NCBI GenBank assembly: GCA_021779695.1
Contig: JAJYAE010000196.1
Coordinates: forward strand, 1 to 8,241
Source of the DNA: Acidobacteriota bacterium
GTDB taxonomy: Bacteria > Acidobacteriota > Terriglobia > Terriglobales > Acidobacteriaceae
Direction of reading: 5' to 3'
Length of the DNA: 8,241 nt
Shown: positions 1 to 6,813 of the stretch, one piece after another
How positions within the stretch are numbered: position 1 is the stretch's first letter
Layout of the letters: every line of letters begins with the position of its first letter
Made by a program: the position numbers and the translations under genes
The notes under the pieces: generated by a model
The model's input: the letters and a program-made list of their open reading frames with translations, nothing else
Database searches by the model: none
What the model was told of the DNA's origin: nothing

Positions 1-37
1 CGAGATAAAGTGCGACGCGAGGTTTATAGCTTGCCAT
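1..37 (-). CDS. N-terminal fragment of an unidentified protein (runs off window)
   Basis: An ATG at 37-35 on the minus strand opens a frame that stays open to the window edge, giving 12 codons that read MASYKPRVALYL. A GGAG Shine-Dalgarno (complement of 45-48) lies 7 bases upstream of the ATG, which is good spacing and is the main reason for calling a gene. The basic N-terminus followed by a hydrophobic strand (VALYL) is typical of a cytosolic alpha/beta fold such as an NYN-type nuclease, but 12 residues cannot identify a family. It lies on the same strand as the metallothionein-like gene, 279 bases downstream of it, so it probably has its own promoter. Confidence 0.42.
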   Translation of the reverse strand, partial: MASYKPRVALYL

Positions 38-316
38 GACTTCACTCCGTTCTTGCGTGAATGAGCTCGAGCTCGTTTCGAGGGGAGGAAGGTAACCTGC
101 ATGGTCGAGTGCGGCTTTCGCCTTGTCAACCGAGGAATCGCTCTTGGATTGGCGTCCGCGGTGTACGGATTCTCCGGAGGAATCTCTCCGCTGGAGTGAA
201 ACGATTGCAGCAAAGCCAGCTGTCGGATTCCACGGGCCCACCTGCGAGTGCAGAGAAAGGCGCGAGCTAAAGTCCTACGGGCACGTCAGCTGCGCAGTCC
301 CAACAACGCTCCACCG

Positions 317-475
317 TCAGGCTGGTAGCGCTTCGCCCTTGCAGGCCGGATGATTACATTGGCAAGTCAGCTCGGTCATTTTTTTCGAGTCCCTGCAGCG
401 ATCTCCGCAATAATCCTTGCCATCCGTCGTCATGCAGTTACAACCTTCGTGTTTGCATTTCTTTGCTTGTGCCAT
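317..475 (-). CDS. Metallothionein-like cysteine-rich metal-binding protein, 52 aa
   Basis: The predicted protein has 52 residues, eight of them Cys (7, 12, 14, 23, 27, 38, 40, 45), plus His9 and His42. The pattern is CKHEGCNC near the N-terminus, then DGKDYCGDRC at 18-27, then CQCNHPAC at 38-45. The central DGKxYCxxxC block matches the conserved zinc-finger-like core of bacterial metallothioneins of the SmtA/BmtA type. Those proteins bind Zn(II), Cd(II) or Cu(I) through Cys thiolates and His in the cytoplasm, so a role in metal buffering or detoxification is inferred. There is no signal peptide. The start is well fixed: AAGGAG (complement of 481-486) lies 5 bases before the ATG at 475. A perfect inverted repeat (488-506) sits directly upstream of this SD. 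Many relatives have a CxCxxC block first; here the CxHxxCxC block comes first, which suggests a variant subfamily. No metal-transport gene is adjacent. Confidence 0.8.
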   Translation of the reverse strand: MAQAKKCKHEGCNCMTTDGKDYCGDRCRDSKKMTELTCQCNHPACKGEALPA

Positions 476-487
476 GGTGTCTCCTTT

Positions 488-506
488 GTCGCGCACAGAG
501 CGCGAC
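488..506 (-). promoter_or_regulatory. Perfect hairpin or operator in the metallothionein-like leader
   Basis: GTCGCGC at 488-494 and GCGCGAC at 500-506 are exact reverse complements separated by 5 bases. In the minus-strand mRNA this would be a GC-rich 7-bp stem with loop UCUGU. It ends one base before the AAAGGAG Shine-Dalgarno region. It could be a translational or attenuation element, or a DNA operator for a dimeric metal sensor. The arms do not match the AT-rich SmtB/ArsR operators I know. The symmetry is seen directly; the regulatory role is inferred. Confidence 0.45.
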
Positions 507-572
507 GCGGACTGTTCGATTAAATGCAGCCAAATGAACGCCGCCTCATTGCTAAGATGCCGATGCCGGGTG

Positions 573-614
573 TGATGAAACTGTGATTCAAAAGTAGATT
601 TAGGTTGATGAAAC
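573..614. repeat. Two 9-bp direct repeats TGATGAAAC, 33 bp apart
   Basis: TGATGAAAC occurs at 573-581 and again at 606-614, so the copies start 33 bp apart, about three turns of B-DNA. Both lie upstream of the metallothionein-like gene, roughly 100-140 bases from its start codon. Helically phased copies could be activator or repressor sites, but 9 bp is short enough to arise by chance. Confidence 0.3.
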
Positions 615-624
615 AGACTTGGAT

Positions 625-641
625 CTCCCGTTGAACGGGAG
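625..641 (-). terminator. Short hairpin downstream of the VWFA operon, possible terminator
   Basis: CTCCCG at 625-630 and CGGGAG at 636-641 form a perfect 6-bp GC-rich stem. The two TT/AA pairs beside the central G could extend it to 8 bp with a minimal loop. It lies about 140 bases after the stop of the long VWFA gene in its direction of transcription. No strong T-tract follows on the minus strand, so a canonical intrinsic terminator is not proven. Confidence 0.3.
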
Positions 642-782
642 TGAAGTGGCCAACGTGCCCTCGTTTCGCGAGCTTACAGCCAGCTCGATTTGGAAGCACC
701 GCCGAAGCCGAGAAAACCACCCTGTAGGTCGGCGACTCGATCCTCACGCACAGGTTAGGACCGAACACGCGGATTCGTCCTC

Positions 783-3257
783 TTACTTGTGAACGGGTGG
801 AGAGGGCACGACGCTGAACCCGGGCAAGACATCGCCGGTGCCCGCGAACATGTGATAGTGGTCGAAGGTGAAGTCGCTCATGACTGTTGCATGTGCTCCC
901 CATGTATCCACCGCCAGATTCCACTCCTTGAGGATGAGCACCTGTCGACTCCGAAGAGTATTGATGCTCCACGCCGGCAAGATATATGTGGAGCCACCAA
1001 TCTTGACTGGGTCGTATTCGACCACCATTTCCGAACGATCTGCGGGCGTGACAGTTTGCAGGTCTTCCTGAATCTGTATGCAACGGATCGCACCGCTGGC
1101 AGGATCAACGGACACCTCCCCGTGGTAGGCGGGCATGACCTGGAAACGAGATGCACCATTGCTGTGTGGAAGACAGCAGCCTCCCACCTCGAGCAATGAA
1201 CGACTCATTGGAACTCGAAAGCGGAAAACTGCCCGCCGCGTGCCGGCAATTTCTTCCCAGCGACTCCAGGTCAGATCATCCCGATGCGCAATTGCGTTTT
1301 GCACGGCGCTCAAAATTGGGCCAAAGGTGCCGTATGTCCACAGCGGCTGACCCCGAGGCGAACTGATTTGTTGCAAGCCTTCGACGACCTCAGAGCCGCG
1401 GCGATACAGCACCGTGGCCTTGGATCTTTCGTCTGCATGGAAAGGGATCGGGGCGACCCCCTTGCCGAACTCGCTGTACCCGGCGGTCTCGCCATACTGA
1501 ATTGTTCTCCGCGTCGCAAAGAAGTCGGGTAACTTTGGAATGACGCGATTGAGATAATCGGCGGCCGCAGTGAGGATACGATCCTGTTCCGCTGAATTTG
1601 GCGGGGCAGTGGACAAAATCTCATCGGGCGGGGGGAGAAGGAATTGCGACCGTTCCGCAATCTTCTCCAGCGCAGCGCGGGCCCCACTGCCGTGAACCTT
1701 CTTGTCAAGCGCAAGCCAGCGCGTGCGATCGAGCCGCTCGGACAACACAACAGAGGAAATCTGTCGCTCCTCTTCCCTGCTCCCATGCGACGCATGGATG
1801 ATCTGTTCCAATTGCGCCACCGTCACGCGCTTAAGTTGCGCATCCGGATGGTCTTCATAGAACGGTTGGTCATAATACGCGGCTGAAGTATAAGCGGTCA
1901 GCCCCGGCTGCGACAGCTTCACTTTCAGCTTGCGGTACTGATCTGCGTCAGACGTAGGCGGAGGGTCAAAGGTCATTGTGTAGTACGTGTCCGCATCTGC
2001 GACGCACTCGTTGAGCTGGCTGGCCAGGTCTTTTTTCGGAGGCAGAACGCGGCCCCCGCTCTGGACTGCAATCACTTTCTTATAAAGCTCCATCATGTTG
2101 GCTTCCAGGGGGGACGGCTCGTCGGCCAGGAATAGTTTCCATGCATCGGAGAAGGGGATTGTTCGCGCTTGCATCCTCGCTGCAGCCGCTTGCGGTTCGC
2201 TGAGTTCGAGGCGAGGTAACGACTCGTCACCTTCTCCAACGGAAAAGACGTCCAATGTGATGCGATTTCGCTGCATCAGGGTTGCGATCCAGTAGACCGT
2301 ATTAAAGATAAGCTTTCGATTATTTGTGCTGGTCTTTTCGGGTGCGAGAATGACAATACCGGGATCATCGCGAGACCGATCGAAAAATCCCTTCGGATAC
2401 TGGCCGCTGTTCTCGTTCGAATTCCAAGGTTCTGTTAGACCGGGCCCCACCCAGAGCAGTAGTTTTCTGCCGGGAGTTCCGTCTTCGATGGCGGCGATGG
2501 TCGCTATCTCACGCAGACCCATTCGGCCCGCGGATATGAGATGGTTATCATCGTCGACGCCGCGTTGGGACGGCGAGACGAGCGACTCCGACACAAAGGA
2601 AGACTCCTGCGTAAGGAGCGACGGCGAAGCGGGCGACTCTAACGAGGGATTGGGTTTCCAATCGGAAGCCACAGCGTCGGCCAACGCATTCCCATTGAGC
2701 GAAGAGCCGGCGACGATGGCGAGTCCTTTTTTCTCTAGCGCATAAATTGTCACCGGATAGGACAGCTGACCCGCGTTCTGTCGAAGAAATATTTCGACCT
2801 GTTCGCGCTCAAAGTCTGCCTCTGCTTTCGGCATTCCCAGGGTGTCGATCAACAGAAGAATGGACGCGCGTGAATCAGGATGAGGATCTTGAGCGGTCGC
2901 CGCGCGGAACGCGACAATCTTCCGAGCCTGGCCGTTGTCCAGAAGGCTAAAATCTTCGCGATCGAGCCCGGCAACCGGTTTCCCGGCTTGATCCCGTACA
3001 ACGACGTCCAGTCGAATCAGGCCTTCTAACTCTACCGCCTGGTCGGGGGTACCGCTGTGAAGCGATGTTGCAGGCGCAGCGGCCATTTCGTTTTGCGTTG
3101 GTTCGTGGTTCGCATTTACAGGCGATCCAGACTCCTGCCACGGAACAGGGCGGGATGCGTCAACCGGTTGGCAGGGAAAAAACATAAAGCAATAAATGAG
3201 TGCCAGCCTGAAGGACTGCGAAAGAAACACAGCGGACATGTTGCTCTGTTTCGCCAC
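783..3257 (-). CDS. Long VWFA-related acidobacterial exported protein with C-terminal extension, 824 aa
   Basis: This is a predicted secreted or periplasmic protein of the acidobacterial VWFA-related family (TIGR03436-like), with no established function. It has a hydrophobic N-terminal signal segment (about residues 12-30). A beta-rich lead-in follows (about 79-118; LDVVVRDQAGKPVAGL, then EDFSLLDNGQ), then a VWA-like Rossmann region starting at ILLLIDTLG (133-141). A Ser/Pro-rich insert lies at about 203-232, KLLLWVGPG at 265-273, and the core ends near DADTYYTMTFDPPP (421-434). The metal-site motif DxSxS reads DTLGM, so the MIDAS is degenerate. Residues from about 470 to 824 are absent from the neighbouring paralogue. 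Part of this extension (RSEMVVEYDPVKIGGSTYILPAW, written here only to locate it near residue 750) looks like a beta-rich outer-membrane-lipoprotein-type fold, which is a guess. The GTG start at 3257 lacks a well-placed SD (GAGGAG is about 30 bases upstream); an ATG at 3239 is an equally plausible start and keeps the signal peptide. It lies 110 bases downstream of the shorter paralogue and is probably co-transcribed with it. Confidence 0.85.
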   Translation of the reverse strand: MAKQSNMSAVFLSQSFRLALIYCFMFFPCQPVDASRPVPWQESGSPVNANHEPTQNEMAAAPATSLHSGTPDQAVELEGLIRLDVVVRDQAGKPVAGLDREDFSLLDNGQARKIVAFRAATAQDPHPDSRASILLLIDTLGMPKAEADFEREQVEIFLRQNAGQLSYPVTIYALEKKGLAIVAGSSLNGNALADAVASDWKPNPSLESPASPSLLTQESSFVSESLVSPSQRGVDDDNHLISAGRMGLREIATIAAIEDGTPGRKLLLWVGPGLTEPWNSNENSGQYPKGFFDRSRDDPGIVILAPEKTSTNNRKLIFNTVYWIATLMQRNRITLDVFSVGEGDESLPRLELSEPQAAAARMQARTIPFSDAWKLFLADEPSPLEANMMELYKKVIAVQSGGRVLPPKKDLASQLNECVADADTYYTMTFDPPPTSDADQYRKLKVKLSQPGLTAYTSAAYYDQPFYEDHPDAQLKRVTVAQLEQIIHASHGSREEERQISSVVLSERLDRTRWLALDKKVHGSGARAALEKIAERSQFLLPPPDEILSTAPPNSAEQDRILTAAADYLNRVIPKLPDFFATRRTIQYGETAGYSEFGKGVAPIPFHADERSKATVLYRRGSEVVEGLQQISSPRGQPLWTYGTFGPILSAVQNAIAHRDDLTWSRWEEIAGTRRAVFRFRVPMSRSLLEVGGCCLPHSNGASRFQVMPAYHGEVSVDPASGAIRCIQIQEDLQTVTPADRSEMVVEYDPVKIGGSTYILPAWSINTLRSRQVLILKEWNLAVDTWGAHATVMSDFTFDHYHMFAGTGDVLPGFSVVPSPPVHK

Positions 3258-3367
3258 GCGCCAGTATATGTCTCACGAATTATTTCCGTCTCCTCGAATC
3301 AACATGCGCAAGCGAACTTCGGTCAGGCGCATCCTGCAGTACGGACATCCCAGCGGCGCGAGCTTGG

Positions 3368-4441
3368 CTACGGCCGTGCGTAATAACCTGTCATCGTGCG
3401 AGCAGTCAGGGCGCCCTCGTTCACCGTCACCGAGATAGAACGGTACTCGTTTTGACTGGATGCCGGAGGTGGATTGACAGCGATGGTGTAGTAGGCGTCT
3501 GCATCTTGAACTGCCTGCCCGATTTCACGGGTAATGCCGTTGCTGGAGTTGAAGATTCTGCCTCCCGTATTGAGCGCCAGCACCTGCAGCGCAAGATTCC
3601 CCACCCGCATATCCCGGGGAGAACGGACGCCTTTAGTGAACACCTTATAGAACGTGGTCGGATAGCGATCCGCGTCTTGAATTCCCAGTGGATCGACGGC
3701 ATAGAGCGTAACGCGCGCATCTCGAAGTGCGGTGGAAAGTGCGATGAGGTTACTGAAGAAGACGTCTTCTTCGTTTTTGTTCAACTCCACCTCCGGACCA
3801 GACAGAAGTGGCCATCCGGGCGACACCCAGATCAAAAGTTTGCGGCCCGGTTGGTTCTGCAGCGCGGTAGACAGGTTGAGGAGGCCCGTCGCGGAAATGT
3901 GAAATTTTTCCACCCAACCCCAGTAGCCCGCCGAACGGGGGATAGTCCGCAAAGGAAAAGTCAATTTATTCAGAAAGGAAGCCAGTTCGTTTCCGTCCGT
4001 AGACGACTGAGGAGTCATCTGCATTCCAGTATCGGTGATGACTGCAATAGAAACGGGGTAAGCGAGTCGGCCTTGATTCTGTTTCAGAAAGCGCTCGAGC
4101 TCCGAGCGCTCAAACGCCAGGGTCGTGTACGGCGTATTCACCGTGTCAATCATCAGGATCACTTCCGGCTGCGCGGCATCCCCTTCGACAGCCTGAAAGC
4201 CGACGATTGGCACAGGCTGGCCGTTCAGAGAGACGCGAAAATCCCGCTGCGAAAGGCCGGCAATCGGCTTCCCGTCGTTTTTTGAAACCACCACTTCCAA
4301 CTTGAGAGCATCGGAGATTGGCGCGGAATCAGCGTTTGGAATTGAAGGGTTCGGAACGTGCGCTTGCGCCTGTGCGACACCGATGCATGAAATGACCGCG
4401 ACGGCTACGAGCAATGGCTTGCTGTAAATGGCAGATTGCAT
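3368..4441 (-). CDS. Short VWFA-related acidobacterial exported protein, 357 aa
   Basis: This is a compact member of the same VWFA-related family. A signal peptide covers roughly residues 1-26 (hydrophobic LLVAVAVISCIGVA, then AQAQA as a likely signal peptidase I site). The lead-in LKLEVVVSKNDGKPIAGL is followed by RDFRVSLNGQ. The VWA-like core has VILMIDTVNT at 94-103, KLLIWVSPGW at 201-210, VTLYAVDPLGI at 244-254, NTGGRIF at 291-297, and DADAYYTIAVNPPP at 313-326, where the protein soon ends. The DxSxS metal motif is replaced by DTVNT, so canonical MIDAS metal binding is doubtful. The start is chosen at ATG 4441 because AAGGGAG (complement of 4450-4456) lies 8 bases upstream; the frame extends to a TTG at 4477, but that lacks support and would bury the signal peptide. 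It is the first gene of a probable two-gene unit. It aligns by eye with the core of the long paralogue throughout, which suggests duplication followed by gain or loss of the extension. Confidence 0.85.
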   Translation of the reverse strand: MQSAIYSKPLLVAVAVISCIGVAQAQAHVPNPSIPNADSAPISDALKLEVVVSKNDGKPIAGLSQRDFRVSLNGQPVPIVGFQAVEGDAAQPEVILMIDTVNTPYTTLAFERSELERFLKQNQGRLAYPVSIAVITDTGMQMTPQSSTDGNELASFLNKLTFPLRTIPRSAGYWGWVEKFHISATGLLNLSTALQNQPGRKLLIWVSPGWPLLSGPEVELNKNEEDVFFSNLIALSTALRDARVTLYAVDPLGIQDADRYPTTFYKVFTKGVRSPRDMRVGNLALQVLALNTGGRIFNSSNGITREIGQAVQDADAYYTIAVNPPPASSQNEYRSISVTVNEGALTARTMTGYYARP

Positions 4442-4449
4442 CAGTTTGA

Positions 4450-4456
4450 CTCCCTT
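4450..4456 (-). promoter_or_regulatory. Shine-Dalgarno AAGGGAG fixing the start of the short VWFA gene
   Basis: The complement of 4450-4456 reads AAGGGAG and lies 8 bases before the ATG at 4441. This decides the start in favour of ATG 4441 over the upstream TTG at 4477. Confidence 0.7.
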
Positions 4457-4626
4457 GCGAATTTGGGAACAAATCAATCGTTACCGGATGCCCATCCATC
4501 AGTGATTCCGGCGCCGATATGGGAATCGACATGCCCTCAGTACAGATACTCCTTTGCACGAAAATAAGCCAGACTTCCTATAGACGCTCCTACATCCGAT
4601 TTGATTCCCAACAATCGTTCGGTCGC

Positions 4627-4632
4627 TAGAAT
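4627..4632 (+). promoter_or_regulatory. Possible -10 element (TAGAAT) just before the acyltransferase-like gene
   Basis: TAGAAT matches the -10 consensus at five of six positions and ends 6 bases before the GTG start at 4639. Transcription would then begin at or very near the start codon, giving a leaderless mRNA. No -35 box sits at the right distance; TTGATT at 4601-4606 is 20 bases away. It lies in the 197-base divergent interval that should also hold the promoter of the VWFA pair. The assignment is weak. Confidence 0.25.
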
Positions 4633-4638
4633 GGGTGG

Positions 4639-5346
4639 GTGAGCCACAAGCACAACTGGAAGCAGCCGATGGCGCTGGCGGTCTTGCCGCCGATTGGCGC
4701 GATTGTGTTTCGGCTGCTGGGTATGACGCTGCGCTTTGAGGACATTGGCGCGCCGGGGACCCATGCCGACGACCATCCTGAAACCCGCGTCTACTGCCTG
4801 TGGCACCGCTCGCTGCTCTCGATTGCCTACCACTTTCGCAAGCGCAGGATTGCCATCCTTATTAGCCCAAGTTTTGATGGCGAGCTGATTGCGGCCATGA
4901 TTCATCGCGTGGGGTATACGCCAGTGCGCGGGTCCAGCTCGCGTGGCGGCGCGGCGGGACTGCTGGGAATGCAGCGGGCGCTGGAGGCGACGAATGGAAC
5001 GCGCTGCAACTATGCCGCCTTCACCAGCGATGGTCCGCGCGGGCCGGTCTACCATGCCAAGCCAGGAGGGGTGAAGCTGGCACAGCAGGTCGGCGGCGGG
5101 GTCGGCATCTTTTATGCGGCGCCGGATCGGGCTTGGACGCTGAAGTCGTGGGATGGATTTTTGATCCCTAAACCGTTTTCGACCATCGTGATTGGCTGGC
5201 AGCCGCCGGTCCCGGTACCCCCAGCGGGGGAAGGAAGCGGAGAAGAAAGTTCGCTGGAAGCGGCGCGGCAGCAGGTAGAACAGGCGCTGGAACGCGCACG
5301 CCGCGAAGTGGAAGAACACATTGCGCGCAAGCGCGGGTCCACCTGA
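4639..5346 (+). CDS. DUF374-type lysophospholipid acyltransferase-like protein, 235 aa
   Basis: The protein resembles the DUF374 branch of the lysophospholipid acyltransferase superfamily, whose members are thought to transfer acyl chains to lipid precursors at the inner membrane. Visible family blocks are a hydrophobic N-terminal segment (about 11-28), LWHRSLL at 54-60 with the conserved His56, SPSFDGELIA at 76-85, RGSSSRGG at 97-104, SDGPRGP at 130-136 and KPGGVKLAQ at 141-149. These match the conserved order in DUF374 proteins. A basic, Glu/Arg-rich helix (about 205-232) ends the protein and may pack on the membrane surface or form a coiled coil. The GTG start at 4639 has no clear SD; an ATG at 4669 (Met11) is an alternative that leaves all motifs intact. 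It is transcribed divergently from the VWFA genes. The substrate is unknown, though Gram-negative relatives are often suggested to act on lipid A or phospholipid. Confidence 0.85.
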   Translation: MSHKHNWKQPMALAVLPPIGAIVFRLLGMTLRFEDIGAPGTHADDHPETRVYCLWHRSLLSIAYHFRKRRIAILISPSFDGELIAAMIHRVGYTPVRGSSSRGGAAGLLGMQRALEATNGTRCNYAAFTSDGPRGPVYHAKPGGVKLAQQVGGGVGIFYAAPDRAWTLKSWDGFLIPKPFSTIVIGWQPPVPVPPAGEGSGEESSLEAARQQVEQALERARREVEEHIARKRGST

Positions 5347-5360
5347 TCGGCGATTAATGG

Positions 5361-5382
5361 CAGGTCTCAAAGGCGAGACCTG
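5361..5382 (+). terminator. Perfect 8-bp hairpin after the acyltransferase-like gene
   Basis: CAGGTCTC at 5361-5368 and GAGACCTG at 5375-5382 are exact complements around the 6-base loop AAAGGC. The hairpin begins 14 bases after the stop at 5346. The following bases are GGGTACC-like, not a T-tract, so it is either a terminator without a U-run or part of a dispersed intergenic repeat. GGGT at 5383-5386 and ACCC at 5395-5398 could make a second small stem. Confidence 0.45.
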
Positions 5383-5425
5383 GGGTACCGGGCGACCCAA
5401 AGCACATTCTTCGTTTATCACGCGA

Positions 5426-5431
5426 TATGCT
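5426..5431 (+). promoter_or_regulatory. Possible -10 element (TATGCT) for the HEAT-like gene
   Basis: TATGCT lies 8 bases before the ATG at 5440, and no Shine-Dalgarno is present in that gap. A transcript starting about 7 bases after this box would be leaderless. No convincing -35 box is visible, so this is a suggestion only. Confidence 0.22.
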
Positions 5432-5439
5432 AGCTACTG

Positions 5440-6714
5440 ATGGAGACGAGCGAATTCCAACGAGCACTTACACGCGGATTTGGCAGAGCGGTTCTGCATC
5501 TGCGCAAGCACGACGGGCATGCCTACCGAGTGATGATCCTGGATGCGTGTCTCCACAACCGCGCTTACGACCCACAGGTGGAGGGCAGCCGGGCACGGTA
5601 CATGATGGACGTCATGCGTGAATCCGGAGAGATGGCCTTTTTCACAGATGCTTTGCTCCGGTCATTGTCAGATACCGAACACGACTGGGACACCCCCCAA
5701 AGATTTGAACTAGCGAGAAGGCTCTGTCAGGGCGGAAATGCTGAAGCCCGAGATGCGATGTACGCTGCGTTCAGAAATAGTGAGATCTCAGCCACGGACG
5801 TTGCGGTGGAATTTATTGAGCTGGACGGCATCCAGGGTCTGCTCTTTGCCGTGAGCCAGATTGGAAGCCAGATGGCGCAGAATCCCGAGCAATGGGAGGA
5901 CGACTTCTTACTGAAGGAGGCGCGTCGCCTTTGTGGTCAGGAAACCGTGGACGCCACGCTGCAGGATGCTGCGAAAACAGACGCTAGCATAAGGGCTTAT
6001 CTGGACGGCGTTAATAAAAACATAGCTCTTAGGACCGCGACCCATAAACCCAACCCGAAGGATATGACCTACGGTCAAATTCACTCTTTGATTGAGACCG
6101 GCCAAGCGGGTGGTCTCTTGGTGGAATGGGCGCAGACGGCCAGCGATTCCGAGTTGCAAGCTGCCGCTCATGATCTGACTCAGGAACATGATCCTCAGAA
6201 GCTGAAATCTTATCTCACCTTATTTAGGAAGAAACGTTTTCCGCTTGGGATCTTTGTACTTCTTAACCTCGTTGAATTGGCGGATGGGCCAGTCCCGCGC
6301 CACGCCTTGATGGTACTTGCCAATTTTCAGGATGAGAACATTCGCAGCCTGGCATTCAAACTGATCGAAACAACTTCTTCGAAACGGGATTATTCAATCG
6401 ACCTTCTCGTCAACAATTTCCAAAACGGCGATCATCGAATCGTGGAGACCTGGTGCAATGCCGAGACCGATCCTGGAGTGATAAACGCCTTTGGTCGCAG
6501 CCTTCGAGATTTCTTTGCCGCCCACCCTGACACCGATACGGAGGAGCGCCTCCTCATGAGCTTGTACGAGAAGGAGCCATGCGCTCATTGCCGCTGCTAT
6601 ATCATCGAGCGACTTAATCACCTGAATGCCTTGACCGAGGATATGAGACGCGAATGTGCTTACGATTCCTACGCAGAGACTCGATCTCTGGTGAAGGCTG
6701 GAACGACGATCTGA
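5440..6714 (+). CDS. Alpha-helical HEAT-repeat-like protein of unknown function, 424 aa
   Basis: This cytosolic protein has no signal peptide or membrane segment. It is almost entirely predicted helix pairs, consistent with an alpha-solenoid. The most family-like block is near the N-terminus: AYRVMILDACLHNRAYDPQ followed by VEGSR (residues 28-51). I associate this with a widespread set of bacterial hypothetical proteins, without a known role. The helical units around 281-300 (NLVELADG, then RHALMVLANF) and 310-330 look most like HEAT repeats. A Cys-rich turn CAHCRC at 381-386 precedes another helix and could bind a metal or simply be a repeat turn. No catalytic motif is apparent, so a scaffold or protein-interaction role is the mild inference. 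It appears less GC-rich than the preceding gene. The ATG at 5440 has no SD. It stands alone between a hairpin and the tRNA cluster. Confidence 0.75.
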   Translation: METSEFQRALTRGFGRAVLHLRKHDGHAYRVMILDACLHNRAYDPQVEGSRARYMMDVMRESGEMAFFTDALLRSLSDTEHDWDTPQRFELARRLCQGGNAEARDAMYAAFRNSEISATDVAVEFIELDGIQGLLFAVSQIGSQMAQNPEQWEDDFLLKEARRLCGQETVDATLQDAAKTDASIRAYLDGVNKNIALRTATHKPNPKDMTYGQIHSLIETGQAGGLLVEWAQTASDSELQAAAHDLTQEHDPQKLKSYLTLFRKKRFPLGIFVLLNLVELADGPVPRHALMVLANFQDENIRSLAFKLIETTSSKRDYSIDLLVNNFQNGDHRIVETWCNAETDPGVINAFGRSLRDFFAAHPDTDTEERLLMSLYEKEPCAHCRCYIIERLNHLNALTEDMRRECAYDSYAETRSLVKAGTTI

Positions 6715-6813
6715 CCGGGTTAGGTTGCGATGTGCGAGGCAGCATGGTATTTTTGGACTTGCGCGTGACAGGCACGGAGACGTGTGTTTTCGCCTCGGGA
6801 ATTGGGTTTCAGG

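Larger units (their letters stand above)
476..782. other. Gene-free interval between the metallothionein-like gene and the long VWFA gene
   Basis: No convincing gene lies in these 307 bases. They hold the metallothionein-like SD and leader hairpin (481-506), a pair of direct repeats (573-614) and a short inverted repeat (625-641). A minus-strand frame running through here continues out of the antisense of the VWFA gene, but it has no start or codon pattern that suggests coding. Any promoter for the metallothionein-like gene must be here. I found no clear -35/-10 pair; TTTAAT (complement of 520-525) is a possible -10 without a matching -35. Confidence 0.5.

Noticed and set aside
168..184. Near-palindrome GATTCTCC/GGAGGAATC
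   Set aside because: It is imperfect, is not placed near a start or stop, and is short enough to be chance.
61..353. Two overlapping short plus-strand ORFs near the left edge
   Set aside because: They lack SDs and protein-like composition, and the right end is antisense to the metallothionein-like gene.
520..1083. Minus-strand 187-aa ORF running out of the VWFA gene antisense frame into the 476-782 gap
   Set aside because: Its first half shadows the long VWFA gene in another frame, and the second half has no start or recognisable domain.
3288..3370. Minus-strand frame with a CPYC motif between the two VWFA genes
   Set aside because: The frame reads LGCPYCRMRLTEVRLRML before a stop and looks zinc-ribbon-like, but it has no ATG or GTG upstream of the motif and overlaps the end of the short VWFA gene. 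Chance or a remnant is more likely.
3452..4285. Plus-strand 277-aa ORF opposite the short VWFA gene
   Set aside because: It is antisense to a well-supported gene with signal peptide and SD; its composition is not protein-like.
4537..5421. Minus-strand 294-aa ORF opposite the acyltransferase-like gene
   Set aside because: It is Arg/Pro-rich and antisense to a gene with clear DUF374 motifs; it is an open frame caused by GC-rich codons.
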